64,000 nucleotides of DNA. Origin: Axinella damicornis (lineage: Eukaryota; Porifera; Demospongiae; Axinellida; Axinellidae). Where the stretch lies: contig OZ007512.1 of NCBI GenBank assembly GCA_963931865.1, positions 11,602,756-11,666,755 of the forward strand, in the 5' to 3' direction. Position numbers and translations under genes: made by a program. Below the pieces are notes generated by a model. It ran no database searches and was not told the origin of the DNA. It saw nothing but the letters and a program-made list of their open reading frames with translations. This document shows, in pieces, positions 45,501 through 55,147 of this stretch (position 1 is the stretch's first letter; every line of letters starts with the position of its first letter).

Positions 45501-48500
45501 ATGTATCGAGTGTCCTGTTGTGGTTCCAAGCAGGCTGTCCCATCTAAACTATACCTTTCTGATTCTAGGAGGGTTATTCGTGACCTGTGGTTGCTTTAGA
45601 TTTGTCAGGAATGTTAAACTATGGTACCAGTATTGAAGTAGCTTGTGGGAGGCTGCATGCCTTCATGTAGTGCTTCAGACTGGTATTCTATTTCGACGTG
45701 GATATTGGTCCGGCAGGAAGTAAATACGGTACCGGAAATGCGCGTGCATCTAGAACCGGCTCTGGCCCTAATATACCCTAACCCATTGCCCTACTTCCTG
45801 CCGGACCAATATCCACTTCGATTCTATTTAGTGCATGCGGCTTTGCACATACGTACTGCATATAGCGGGAAATTTTGTACGGTGCAAATTTTTGTGTGTT
45901 TCGTATGAAGCCTTGAGATGTACGAAAATAGAAAGCTTTAACGGTCAAAATTGTTAGGTACAAATTTTCGCATAAATGGCTGAAATGACTTCAGAAGCGT
46001 ATTTTCATATGCCCTGCATGCGTATTGCCACACCCCCTAGTATTACATGAACGTAACACGTATCGATGGTGTCGTTTTCGATTGAAGCAATGCACAATAG
46101 TGAGAGGGTACCACGTCTACAATGCTGACATCTGGGCCTTTGTTGTTGGCAGCATACTCATCGACCATTGCTGCTCAGTGAACTTGGCTTACTTCCATCT
46201 GTCACACTTCCCACAGCCTTGTTATCATCACAGGCTAACAGTCATAGACAGGTCCACTGGAATCTGGTAGGCCGTTCGAAGGCTAGAGATACGTTACAAA
46301 CACCATCGCTTACTCGCCGCTTCCATGTGTTCAAGTGTTCATTACAAAATTTCCCGCTATATGCATAGCAATAAGTACATGTACATTCAGTCACACTTCA
46401 GTGAGAAGTAAACACTAGCACAGCTGTGTTAGTAGTAATTCTGGTAATGTGTAATGAATGAAAAGCGTCCGAAATTCATGCATGTTTCATGCCATGCATG
46501 GTTCATGCATGGTTCATGCATGTTTCATGAATGAAAAACGTCCGAAATTCATGCATGTTTCATGCCATGCATGGTTCATGCATGGTTCATGCATGGTTCA
46601 TGCATGTTTCATGAATGAAAAGCGTCCGAAATTCTGACATGTTCCATGCATGTTTCATGCATGAAACATGAAACGTGCATGGTATACAGTATAGGAAAAA
46701 CATGAAACATGCATGGATCACCATGCATGAAATATGCTGTGGTATACATGAAACATGCATGTTTCATGTAGAGTTTTTCCAGCAGGGTAGCTTGCGCTAC
46801 GGCAGGTTGCAACGCAGCTACTTCATGAATGGTACTTCAGAGCACTAAATAATTTCTGATCTTGTATATATAATACCTATCATCATGGTACTCACGTGAT
46901 GTGTGATAATTGGAACGAACTGTCACACTTAGCTTGTGCTACCGTTTAACCGCGGCTACCAGGAGTGCGGTTGCCCCTCGATTATACTGGAAAAATATTT
47001 GGCATCAGTACACTACTTATATTATAGCTAGTTTGCCATCAGCTATGTATGAACAGGATACACATATGTGGCGGTATGCAACAGTTCTTACCTGAGTGAG
47101 CATCCATGGAAGCTCAGTGGTAGGAGTGATGGGTGGAGTGTGAAGTCCATCCTCCTCTTGCATATGTAATGGACGCACCTCATCATCGGGAGAAGGTCGG
47201 AAGGTACCAGTGTAGTCGAGCAACACTGACTGCCTCTGGTTGATGGCAGGCAGGACTGCAAAGCAGTAATTCTGCGGTTTGTGTTCTCGTAGCTGCTCTT
47301 GGCCGCTCAGAACTTCAACGACCCTTTTAACTTCGGGTGGAGTGAGGTGATGGCAACACTGGACAGATGGCAGTACATTCTTGGGATCAATATAGTGCGA
47401 TATCTCTCTTGCCATGTCCACAACATTAGAGTGAAGATCAGCCACAATCTCCTGTGAAGATAATGTTGCAGATGATACACATGCAGTGTAAGAGCATAAC
47501 ATGGGTTGATTATTCCAGGAACTTACATTACGTGACTGAACTGGAACTGGAACTCGATGTGAGGTAGCTGACTGATGATCTGACCCAGAAGGTGATTCCT
47601 ACATGATGGCATGCACAACAAATAATTCAATGCCATACGTAAGGGGTCTGGTAACATGTGATTGCAGTTATACAATTACATTAATGTTCATATTACTACG
47701 TGGGTAGCAATTGCAGGTGTGCACATGCTGTATGCAATCTGAATCTGATCCAGTGCATGTACTGAAGCAGCTCATGATCCACCAGAATTCCAGTTCTCTG
47801 CTTGGCATGTGGTTGCGGGGCAGAGAGAGTGCTCTACGCAGTAAATCAGTAGATCCTGCGTCTTAACTGTGTATACCACTTTTGACGCTTTTCATTGCAG
47901 CAACAAGTGCATCATAACTATGACTATTGAGGAAGTTACACCCCTCAAACCCTCAAACCATCAAATACGACAGGAAGGCAACCATAACAAAGATTCTTCC
48001 TATTGGTGGTCGATATAGACCCGTTGCAGCCGACATCATCATTTTGAGAATACGGACGGGTACACCAACATGGAGGCTGTTTTGTGTTTTGGAGATAGCA
48101 GCGTCTATGGCGATCTTGGCGGACGCAATCATGTACCAGCAATGCTTTTAGTACATGTACGTATGCGTTGAAATACTAGGCTAATAAATAAACACTTACC
48201 AGTTGGATGTAGGGCACAAGCGGTATATGAAGCCAATGTATTACGGTACACCAAGATGGCGGCACAAGTTAGTATAATATATGGAAATGCCACGGCAGCC
48301 TATGGCCATTCCCAATACATTTTGAACGGAGCAGAATGGTACGTGATACCATAAGTGGGCGTGTCCATCCACTACCCATATAGAAATGCCAAGCTTGTTA
48401 CAACCTGGTGGCAAGGTTGTGACAAGGTCACCAGCCTTGTGGCAACCTTGTACTTGGTCCAAACAAGCTTGTGACAACCTTGTACTGTTAACTCCCCTAC

Positions 48501-51500
48501 CTTGTAACAACCTTGTATGATTTCAACAAGCTTGTGACAACCTTGTACTGTTAACTCCCTACCTTGTAACAACCTTGCATGATTTCAACAAGCTTGTGAC
48601 AACCTGGTACAGTTAACTTGCCAACCTTGTGACAACCTTGAAAGATTGCCACTTTGGTGAACAACCTTGTGACATCCTGGTATACACCAGTACTGTAATC
48701 TAACCTAGCTACCTTGTAACAAGCTTGTGCGATTTCCACCTAGCTAGCTAGCTTGAAGAACATGGTTGTGACTCCTTCTTTTATACTGCATTCAACACAT
48801 AGCTACCTTATAGCTACCTTATGTTTATTTTCCAACTCAAAAAGCCATAGATGACATGTACATGCATGTAAACACATCCTGAGTTAGAAGCTGCTATATC
48901 CAGCTTCTAACTCAGGGTGTGCATCCATGTACTTTGTGGCTTTTGCGCTGCACAAGAGCCACAACAACCTTCATGACACATTTGTCAGCACCTGGAGCAT
49001 GCATGTTCCATCACCGTGATGTACATGGTTACCAGTAGCATGCTTCCGATAACTGTACTGGAACCTGCATAGACTGGAATATGCATGCATCAGTGGAACT
49101 AGCTTTATACCCAGACCTTCTTACCCCAGCATTTGTCACTTGCGGCACTAACATGCACGGGGAAGGACTGGTAGCTAAAACTTGTCATGTGCAGTGACAT
49201 ACGTACATGCACATTGGATTTGGGTGGACGTGTGGCCTGAGGAACTCCGGAGTGCCACCAGTCGACGTCGCAGCCATGGGCCACTGAGTGGTCAACATCA
49301 GGCAGTGTTGGTTACGTTTCTTGAGTTCAGAAAGCTGACCGAGAGCTGTACAGAAAGAATGTGCAACTCCTCCAATGTACAGGTATGTCACGTGCGTGGC
49401 AAGTTTACCAGGCCTTCCCCCGTGCTAGTACTGCAAGCGACAAACGGTGGGGTGAGAAGGCATGCAACCGGAACATCCATGCATGGAAAATAATTCTGTG
49501 GAATGAATCCTGCACATAACGCGTTGCATGTACACTACCTTAGTTACTTGGTTGCTAATGTAAACTATGTTTTGATGTCATGTACTATACTATGTACCTC
49601 CCAATTTTGGTTGCTAATGTAAACTAATTAATCGTTGTTTGACGTCATATTCACCAATTTGGTTGCTAATGTAAACTGTTTTCAGAGCTTCGCGTTCGAG
49701 CTTGTTTGATTAGCTAGCTAGCTAGAGTCAGAGTTCGCTGGAAACAAAGTGTGCCATCATCATGCCCTACCTTGACCTGGAAACCCGGTAGCATCAACAG
49801 GAAACACTACTGGACAGCTGGTGTACGCATGGACCATTGGTGCAGACAGAACTTGGGGACTGCAGCATCCTCTCCTAACTCGGGGATTATCGCGGGTAAG
49901 TCTAGACTATAATGTACAAACTGGGGCAAGTACGAAGAATGGCTCCTTATGGTTGAACTAAGGCACTGAGGGGCCGGTCCTCGTACACGTGTACATAATT
50001 TCCCCTTGTGTGTACCGTGACCGCAAGGCACTGAACTGTCTTGATATTTATGAAGCCTGAGAGCCTCTGCACCTAGTACTTACGTTAGTGTTGTGCTTAT
50101 AGACAAGTTAGCACGCTTGCCGCTTCGACCGTATGCTTTCAAGCATTGAAAGAAGAGTGTGGCCAGCAAGTTGGTTTTGCGATCAACAACCAAGTTGGTT
50201 CACTCCACTCTGCCCGTTGAGTCTTAGAATTAGGGGGTCTTCAAGACCAAACCGCTTTTATTATTAGGCAGGCCCCTACCAATCCCGAGACCAGATATAT
50301 TGTGTGTTCTGCTATTAGGCAACTAAGCTTTGCCTTGGCCACGGCATCAATTGGTGTCAAGTAGCTTCGCTCGCCTACTTCCCCCTCGTTCACTTAGGTG
50401 AGTACTCCTGGCTTCATTGGATGGTGAGTCATGGGCAGCTCAAGCCTATTGCTACACATTTTCATTTGGCGTACGTACCTTGTGCTTCAGAAAGTTTCAC
50501 TTGGCTATTCTTTGCTCGTTGTTGCAATCCTCGCCCCTAGCAACTAATAATTATGTCATTTCTGCGTGCAATGTGTTATATGTTACTCGTTTTACTACAA
50601 TCTTTCAGGGGCAGTACATAGATACTCTATTAGAGCTGTTTAATGATCGTACGTATAACACTTTTCTTCCTACAGATGAGCCCCTCATACCCAGACAGGA
50701 AAAATAATCAGTCCCTTCCCTCCCTCCCGTGTGATGACACAAGTGGTCACAATCGTCACATGCTGGGAACTGAAAAATCTGGTATGCGAGACTGTCAAGC
50801 AGTAGCAGCCTGATCATTGTAAAGCCATTATTTATATCACTCATCATCGTAGATGTACTAGCTTTGTAATTCACTGGAACTGTTTTATCACTCATTACCC
50901 CAGGACTAATTTAGTTATGTATTGCATTTATTTTTATGTATGCAATGTTCAATGATGTTGGCCAGGTTGTTACAACCAGATGTCCTGCTTGTTACAGTTT
51001 CAATTCCAAGGTTGTTGCATGGTTGTTACAACCTACTTTCACAAGCTTGTTGCTAGCTTGTCACAAGGTTGTTACAACCAAATACCCTGCTTGTTACAGT
51101 TTCAATTCCAAGGTTGTTTCACCCTGGGTACAAGGTTGTTGCATGGTTGTTACAACCTACTTTCACAAGCTTGTTGCTAGCTTGTCACAAGGTTGTTGCA
51201 ACCAAATACCCTGCTTGTTACAGTTTCAATTCCAAGGTTGTTTCACCCTGGGTACAAGGTTGTTGCATGGTTGTTACAACCTACTTTCACAAGCTTGTTG
51301 CAAGGTTGTTACTACCTTGTGACAAGGTTGTTGCATGGTTGTTTCAACCTTGGCATTTCTATATGGGTAATGACGTAATCATGCAAATACATACTCTTTC
51401 TCGTTCATTGAATCCCAGGAAGGGGGTTGGGCATACGTATTAATGACTAACTCAGATTACAAGTATACAGTCTAATTACAAGCCAGTTACAACACCGGAC

Positions 51501-51955
51501 CAGCATGGACTACTTTCAGTATCACACATGGAATACTGAGAGCAATCTCTAGCAGGGGCAATTCTATACACAAGATGACGTACCTCTGTCGCCTCACTCT
51601 GCCTGCCAGCATCACCCACTGCAGCCAGACTACTACTGGTTGCGGACTGTACGATCGTTTTTGACGATGGCGTAGAACTTGAACTGCTTCTTCCAATACT
51701 CCGCATCATTCTTTTACCGAACGATTTCTTCCGTTTCTTTAATGGATCCCCTTCACCACTTGCTTCATGATCAGCGTTGCTAGAAGTTTCTACTGGGCCA
51801 TCTCCACCCCTGGACACAGCACTCGCCCCAGGTGATTTGCCGTGCCCTGTTTTCTGGCCTGTGTTAGCACCGTCTTCTATAAATCGGGTTTCCTCTTCAC
51901 GATCGGCAGTCTGCCCTTTCGCTTTCTTGCCCTTTGGCTTTCCGGCCCTTGACAT
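31077..51955 (-). CDS. Gene B: CARD-like / coiled-coil / UBAN / TKL kinase (type 1), about 1218 aa
   Basis: Eleven phase-0 exons: 51584-51955, 47527-47598, 47092-47451, 42581-42688, 41655-42479, 36974-37510, 34550-34621, 33337-33390, 32120-33079, 31376-31480 and 31077-31268. Layout: basic N-terminus (1-124), CARD-like region (about 149-268), coiled coil (305-579), UBAN core EDFRKERHDR (about 585-594), coils, kinase (about 820-1110) and a Gln/Pro/Tyr-rich tail. The combination recalls RIPK2 (kinase plus CARD) with a NEMO-like coil inserted. That is an analogy and does not show orthology. Introns have swollen to several kb through a Crypton, a foldback nest, a second foldback element and MITEs. 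The promoter is split by a MULE. Confidence 0.8.
31603..31732. mobile_element. Hairpin MITE in gene B intron
   Basis: The left arm contains ggcaggagaacttttatgac and gaagatcagcacagactgat is mirrored, giving arms of about 55 bp around ctgtctatagtggcttgacc. No coding content. Confidence 0.75.
32120..33079 (-). CDS. Gene B kinase exon (TKL type 1)
   Basis: 320 codons, phase 0. Glycine loop GSGSYGSV complete, beta-3 lysine in CIAKQLHD, Glu in FRNECILLSRLKHPN, HRDLTAANILL, DLG instead of DFG, MPPEAL and KLDVFSFGV. Related to the gene 0 kinase throughout, and distinct from the type 2 kinases of genes C and D. Confidence 0.9.
33337..34621 (-). CDS. Gene B exons 7 and 8, short coils
   Basis: 34550-34621 (24 codons, VDAEKTQQITNLRRQLQARQ) and 33337-33390 (18 codons, VASQQLRGEIQRLSNQLQ), with clean AG/GT ends. 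The 1.16-kb intron between them holds a poly-C tract, a 45-bp palindromic MITE and unassigned sequence. Confidence 0.7.
33528..33570. repeat. Poly-C tract (about 40)
   Basis: Uninterrupted run of about 40 C in a gene B intron. Length is likely imprecise in any assembly. Confidence 0.95.
33766..33810. mobile_element. 45-bp palindromic MITE with 9-bp TSD, second copy
   Basis: tagcctcgctcccaggctcc mirrored imperfectly to gggatcgaacgaggcta. Flanked by GCCATATAC at 33757-33765 and 33811-33819. Confidence 0.8.
34655..34852. mobile_element. MITE-like inverted repeat in gene B intron
   Basis: Outer arms cttgtgcccagacctcaccc and ggggtctgggcatgagacaag. Inner arms agcgatttcttggttgtgc and gcacaaccaagaaattgct. 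Non-coding. Confidence 0.65.
34917..36278. mobile_element. 1.36-kb candidate TIR element in gene B intron
   Basis: Left end gggcgagcctgagcaag pairs with right end ctttgctcaggcttgccc. The interior has no convincing ORF on either strand. Confidence 0.5.
36974..37510 (-). CDS. Gene B UBAN exon
   Basis: 179 codons, phase 0. It opens AVLWEEDFRKERHDREQAAG with all core UBAN positions. A long Gln-rich coil follows (LEQANQLQQTQLEDVHQQLK) and it ends LKAEVMKYKSRVTSNQE. Full length, like gene A's. Confidence 0.8.
37663..37694. repeat. Perfect 32-bp palindrome
   Basis: aggagcgtccaacgta followed directly by its reverse complement. In the gene B intron near the Crypton. Confidence 0.85.
38050..38130. 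mobile_element. Hairpin MITE with 10-bp TSD
   Basis: Ends tagcctcgttcccaggcctc and gaggcctgggaacgaggct. TSD ACATGTATGT at 38040-38049 and 38131-38140. Confidence 0.85.
38163..39599 (-). CDS. Crypton-type tyrosine recombinase, 478 aa, intact
   Basis: Single uninterrupted ORF from MELSDFLGTDLLEFC to a stop at 38163. The C-terminal half is a tyrosine-recombinase fold: Arg in ALRSGSEHR, HSLR, GHRS and the nucleophile Tyr in GVRSYKR, in the usual order R...HxxR...H...Y. The middle part (WQEWCEYRQQV, LSHWLTRFMLEV) resembles the DNA-binding region of proteins related to ZMYM/QRICH1 (DUF3504), which descend from Cryptons. It lies in a gene B intron, is unrelated to the host genes, and is probably a recent mobile insertion. 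Element ends were not determined; Cryptons lack TIRs. Confidence 0.85.
   Translation of the reverse strand: MELSDFLGTDLLEFCASPWTWDESPDDPTSAAQEYESLAPPLSFSASAPVPGPAPTPVRSSSHSSNRDCKSLGTTRFATPKSEAEIQEARSKGVPKKTRQDTEYCVRVWQEWCEYRQQVCGDQIELMTLQPSQLSHWLTRFMLEVREKDGSEYPPNTLHHLCAGIMRFLRWNGLPTLDVFKDPEFAEFRASLDAEMKRLQQRGVGTTAKQAEPLSEAEEEVLWEKGLLGDSSPQTLLDTIIFMNGLYFALRSGSEHRALRFSPPQITVVEREGERPYLEYREDTSKNHPGGLKGKRIKPKVVRHHSNVENPNRCFVRLFKLYVSLCPKDAPKDAFYLRPLTNPTSSCWYSIQPIGRNKLAQTVSRLCSSAGIQGFKTNHSLRVTNATRLYASGADEQLVVERTGHRSIDGVRSYKRTTEEQQVALSDTLNRTKQPRLEIVAPESSTNQTLVQVSKTLSASIPGHFTFNSCSNISINFN
39663..39801. mobile_element. Large hairpin MITE upstream of the Crypton ORF
   Basis: Arms contain gggatctacgcgatttagaa and its exact complement (with aaaccctcgggccc), extending outward with mismatches to gttag/ctaac. 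It lies 64 bp upstream of the recombinase start. Confidence 0.8.
40223..40508. mobile_element. Repeated element with inverted segments, copy 1
   Basis: Starts ttctaccacagtgcatgggt and contains ggaggataaatcggttatcc and a palindromic segment around gaaagtttggcctcggcttc. A second copy is at 63328-63605. Confidence 0.75.
40555..40891. mobile_element. MITE with TAAGCGCTCTA ends
   Basis: Left taagcgctctaaatttgcg and right cgcaaatctagagcgctta are inverted with one mismatch. Non-coding. Confidence 0.7.
41655..42479 (-). CDS. Gene B exon 5, fused coiled coil
   Basis: 275 codons, phase 0. The first part (DADVAANLPDSEKVKRLEKA) matches gene A exon 6. The last part (LSKLRGEVGALRKENDDLRG) matches gene A exon 10. 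Everything between in gene A, including three small exons, is missing. Gene D has the same kind of fusion. Confidence 0.85.
42581..42688 (-). CDS. Gene B exon 4, counterpart of gene A exon 5
   Basis: 36 codons, DDIYQAYQSLYILKQ to AHHFFQI, if the donor is GTATAT at 42580. This is two codons away from the position homologous to gene A's donor, so the splice site has moved. Without this donor the frame stops two codons later. Confidence 0.55.
44355..44660. repeat. ATGCATGG-rich minisatellite
   Basis: About ten imperfect copies of a unit such as ggatttccatttccatgcat and atcatgcatggatc. A related array with gttcatgcatggttcatgca is at 46470-46770. Confidence 0.8.
45698..45816. mobile_element. MITE, GTGGATATTGGTCC family, copy 2
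   Basis: Ends gtggatattggtccggcagg and cctgccggaccaatatccac. TTCGA flanks both sides (45692-45696 and 45817-45821), a probable 5-bp TSD. Inverted relative to copy 1. Confidence 0.85.
47092..47451 (-). CDS. Gene B CARD-like exon
   Basis: 120 codons, phase 0, same length as in gene A. Key segment MAREISHYIDPKNVLPSVQ then HLTPPEVKRV. The match to the helix 1-3 pattern of CARDs is kept through substitutions such as YVDPEN to YIDPKN. It is preceded by a 24-codon linker exon and by exon 1, so here the CARD is near the N-terminus, the usual place in CARD9/CARMA proteins. Confidence 0.55.
47527..47598 (-). CDS. Gene B exon 2, 24-codon polar linker
   Basis: ESPSGSDHQSATSHRVPVPV plus four residues. 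Counterpart of 10906-10971 in gene A, with a two-codon VP duplication. Confidence 0.75.
48375..51367. mobile_element. 3.0-kb foldback element with tandem-repeat arms, TA TSD
   Basis: Ends cccatatagaaatgccaag and ccttggcatttctatatggg. TA lies on both outer sides (48373-48374, 51368-51369). The left arm (48390-48740) repeats motifs such as aagcttgtgacaaccttgta. The right arm (50955-51350) repeats aaggttgttgcatggttgtt and ctgcttgttacagtttcaat in units of roughly 120 bp. The middle (48780-50930) shows no transposase. It is in intron 1 of gene B. Confidence 0.8.
51584..51955 (-). CDS. Gene B exon 1, basic Ser/Thr-rich N-terminus
   Basis: 124 codons, ATG at 51955 (MSRAGKPKGKKAKGQTADRE). Nearly the same as gene C exon 1 (28805-29176), with the same length and donor phase. 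Contains PLKKRKKSFGKRM. Confidence 0.85.
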
Positions 51956-52031
51956 GTTCTCGCCCACAGTGCAAAGAGCTAGTACTTAGTCTGTGAAATA
52001 CAAACTTCAATCTCGTCAAGCCATGGCTGGC

Positions 52032-52047
52032 CCAATTACCCGGTGGT
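52032..52047 (-). promoter_or_regulatory. Proximal half of the gene B promoter block (cut by the MULE)
   Basis: ccaattacccggtggt. It continues after the MULE at 58188 with ccggtggtttaccc, regenerating the block seen intact in genes A and C. Confidence 0.7.
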
Positions 52048-52403
52048 GGCCGTCCGTATTTCCCGGAACGGAACGGAACGGAACGGAACGTTCCGGACCG
52101 GAAACACCACCTTATTTACCGGAACGGACCAAGGGTCAAAGTACACAGCCAGACAGTACTAAGGCTTAGGACTGTGGCAGTGCTGGAGTGTCGCTGAGCG
52201 GGATGAATGGCAGATATTCCATGAGCAGGTAACCACCGGCACGCACTTAATTCTATGATAAATTTGTTGCCATAGTATGTGAATCATAACTTGAAATGAA
52301 AAGGCCGCTTGTGCTATAGTGCGGCTGGGAAGGGTACAGGTGTGTTCAATAAAATGAAAAGGCCGCTTGTGCTATAGTGCGACTGGGAAGGGTACAGGTG
52401 TGT

Positions 52404-53278
52404 TCAACAGTTACAGTTTCTGCAGAGCCACTTGGCTTTGGAGGTCCAGCACTCTTCTTCAACGTTCTCGCATGTGCCATGAAACCACTCTTTACAGTGA
52501 CCACACTGGATCATTGGCTCTTCAGCCTTATGAGGAAGGCGACAATGGCAGTAAATGCTGAATCTTTCTGTCTTGTTGGGCTTTAGAATTGCCCTTCGAG
52601 GTCTGAGTACCGGAAATGGCGTTACGTTGGCATTCATTATGCACTTGAAAAAGTGTGGTCGCATTTCTTTCTGATCAAACGTGTATGCTGTAGGGTCCAT
52701 CCCGCTACAGATTGCAGTTGCGTATGCCAGGCTATATAGACCACAGTCGTTTGACCCATCCTGGCGATGTACATTCATGAACTGAAGTGTGATTGATTTC
52801 TCAGGTGTATTCAGAAGTGCTGCAATTTCTTCCATGTTTCTGAATGAAACAAATGTATGTGCACTGTCAAAAACTCTCACTGTAGCACTTTGTCGGCAGC
52901 CGACCGTTGAGATAGTGAACCAGTGGTTACCACCATTTAGAATTTGAACAGATTCACATGACTGTACATCCATTGCAAGTGTTTGTGCTAGGTTAACGGG
53001 TTGGAGCCCTTGAATCACATTCCCAAACTGCTGTTTAAGCATTTGCTGCCCTGCATCTATCAGGTTGTCTGTAAGCCACTTCCCACTCAATAGAACTTCT
53101 CTGTCTTGGAGTATCAAGCCTAAGTCTGTGACCCAGAATTCTGGGTCAGGCTGCATCGGCACATGTGTGTCAACATCATATACTTCAGAGGTCTTGGCAT
53201 CTGTGGCTTCAGTGCCTTGCTGTTGTGCCCTCCTCTTCTTGTCGCGGTGAAATGCTGCCGTATGTTGCGGTTTTTCAA
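52404..53278 (-). CDS. MULE-encoded Ulp1-like (C48) protease with C-terminal PHD finger
   Basis: Terminal exon of about 290 codons. Ulp1 signature: WLTDNLIDAGQQML, His in GGNHWFTIST, Asp in RVFDSAH, Gln and Cys in RQDGSNDCGLYSLAYA, the C48 catalytic set in the right order. A PHD finger follows: YCHCRL, MIQCGHCKEWFHGTC, WLCRNCNC. By family knowledge Ulp1 proteins cleave SUMO or related modifiers, and some MULEs carry such genes. The start of the coding sequence lies in upstream exons, less clearly seen. Confidence 0.85.
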
Positions 53279-53416
53279 CTGGAATGGATAACGGAATGGG
53301 TATTGACTTGAAAAGGCCTATGCATGTTGTTAGGTAAATCCCTTGTACTGTACTGTTCCATGTGGTTATATATAATACAGTATTGGTACTAGAATTTGGT
53401 AACTTGACATTACTTA

Positions 53417-55008
53417 CCTCTGACTTCAGAATCAGTATGCTCTGACTTGTGTGGGAGGCCTAGGTTTCCAAGTGGCTCACAATAGTCAATGTCACGACCA
53501 GCCTGCATATCAATACAAATATGTACATAGCCTCATTCTCATTAGGCCCTCCTGTGACAGTTGATTGGCTGCATGGGGACTAGGAATGAGGCTAATTTAG
53601 TACTGATGTTACCTGAAGGTTCTTCTGGGCCTGAGCAATCCAATCACACAGCCTCTGTTGATCCCATAGTTCCAGCTTAATGAAGTCTTTGCCATGAAAC
53701 TGCTTCCTTGGGCAATGGAGGTTGGATTGGCCTACCCAGTAATCGATGACCGCACAGGCTGGAAGATACCCACGCATATCAGACAAACCATCACAAAATT
53801 GCTGGTAGTCAACCATGAGCTCTTCTGTGACAATCACATAACAGAACATTTCTTGAGGTGCTGGTTTTTGTGTTTCAGCTCTCCAGTATAGCCAATGATA
53901 CACAGGGGCATTCATGTACAGGGCTGTCTGTCCTGTTTTCGCTAGGTACTATATAGAAACCAGAAAGGAAGCAGTTTTCAGTCAGTTTCAATACCTCAAT
54001 GCAACCATGATGTGTAATTTTACCTCCATATCCAGAAAGTCTTCATCATCACTGATGTCTGACTGTGGTGGAGTACAGAAGCCTGCCCTCAGCATTCGCA
54101 CAAGTCGCTCATCCTGTAACTGCTTCTTTACCTCCTCCAGAAGGTTGTCTATACGAGGTATGTCATGGAGTAAGATATATATGGGGATATACCTGTAATA
54201 GAACTTCTAACAACCCCCTTATGTCTGAAAGAACATCACACATCTTTTATGCATGCACCTGGTATGCAATTTGTACCTTGCATGCAGGGAGGGTGCAGCA
54301 TTGTGAGATCCAGCCCAGGCTCAGCAGCTATCAATTTTCTCCTCTTTGTTTGCTCCTCTTTGCCACTATGTTCCTGCCCTCTTTTCTTGCACTTTGCTTT
54401 TGGCTTCCCATCATTTCCCTTGTCTAGGTGACAGATGGTTATAGAAATATCTATAGCTTTCAAACAGTGTGCTATGATTATAGCGGAGTAATATATAACC
54501 TTGTGAAGTGGTTATGGAAGGTGTGTGTGGGCCAGTGGGAGTTCCCTCAGAACAAGTCACCTGCAAGCCATTTCCTCCTGGTAGATAAGTTATGCATATA
54601 ATATCAACTCTGTATCACTAGCAGGTGAATATAAATGCCCATCTATAGTTGTCTGACCCTTGAGCAGTTCCAACAAACTCGGCATGGGTGGTGGCAAAGG
54701 TGGCATATCTTCCTCTTCAGTTTTCGTTGATTCTGGATCAGGACAGATTTGGCAGATGCAAAGGTTTTCATAATCTCCGAGGTTTTATATTGTGGAAATA
54801 GCTTAATGATAAAGCTTGATTGAAAGGATCTCCCACCTTCCAGGCCTGGATTAGATGGAGGGCAGACAGGTGGGTCTTCAACTTGGCTATCGTCACCCTG
54901 AGTCAACAGCCCCAACATTATGTCCAGAGCTTCTCCAGGATCGCTGAGGTCCTCAAGACCTTCTGAGGTACGTACGTATGTACATGTAGTAGTACAAAGA
55001 CTGGTCAA
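53417..55008 (-). CDS. MULE internal exons linking transposase and Ulp1 regions (tentative)
   Basis: Open segments with plausible splice ends near 54840-54966 (EGLEDLSDPGEALDIMLGLL), 54270-54425, 54020-54150 (DNLLEEVKKQLQDERLVRML), 53612-53950 (MNAPVYHWLYWRAETQ) and 53417-53505. Exact joins are uncertain. They may belong to one gene with the Ulp1 exon or to the transposase gene. Confidence 0.4.
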
Positions 55009-55060
55009 CCTATATCTTGGACCATGTAATTACAATTTTGTATCACATGTATAGTAACCT

Positions 55061-55139
55061 TATCCTCGTCCCCAGGCCTTTGCCCAGATTTTATCTCGCA
55101 ATTAAGTTAAAATCTGGGTGGAGGCCTGGGAACGAGGCT
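55061..55139. mobile_element. Hairpin MITE with 10-bp TSD inside the MULE
   Basis: Ends tatcctcgtccccaggcctt and ggaggcctgggaacgaggct. TSD ATAGTAACCT at 55051-55060 and 55140-55149, overlapping the transposase exon donor. Confidence 0.88.
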
Positions 55140-55147
55140 ATAGTAAC

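Larger units (their letters stand above)
42865..46980. mobile_element. Nested foldback element cluster in gene B intron
   Basis: Outer inverted ends cgaggggcaaccgcactcct and aggagtgcggttgcccctcg. A third copy of the end lies at about 43911-43938, and an inner pair attacactcctggta / taccaggagtgtaat spans about 42808-43366. Blocks containing agcgatcacggctgtgtggt and gagcgctcgagcaatggcgg occur once forward (42980-43300) and twice inverted (43390-43720, 43970-44300). A CATGCATGG-rich array (44350-44660, 46470-46770) and a MITE (45698) are also inside. No transposase seen. Confidence 0.7.

Noticed and set aside
48241..48739. ORFs reading QGCHK/VGELTVQGCHKL repeats, and counterparts at 50936-51443
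   Set aside because: Repeat arrays of the foldback element arms, not genes.
50417..50707. 96-codon plus-strand ORF inside the foldback element
   Set aside because: No recognisable motif and no second copy to test; too weak to call.
48375..51367. A CRISPR-like array, because of regular repeats
   Set aside because: Repeats are contiguous and inverted in two arms without unique spacers, in eukaryotic DNA.
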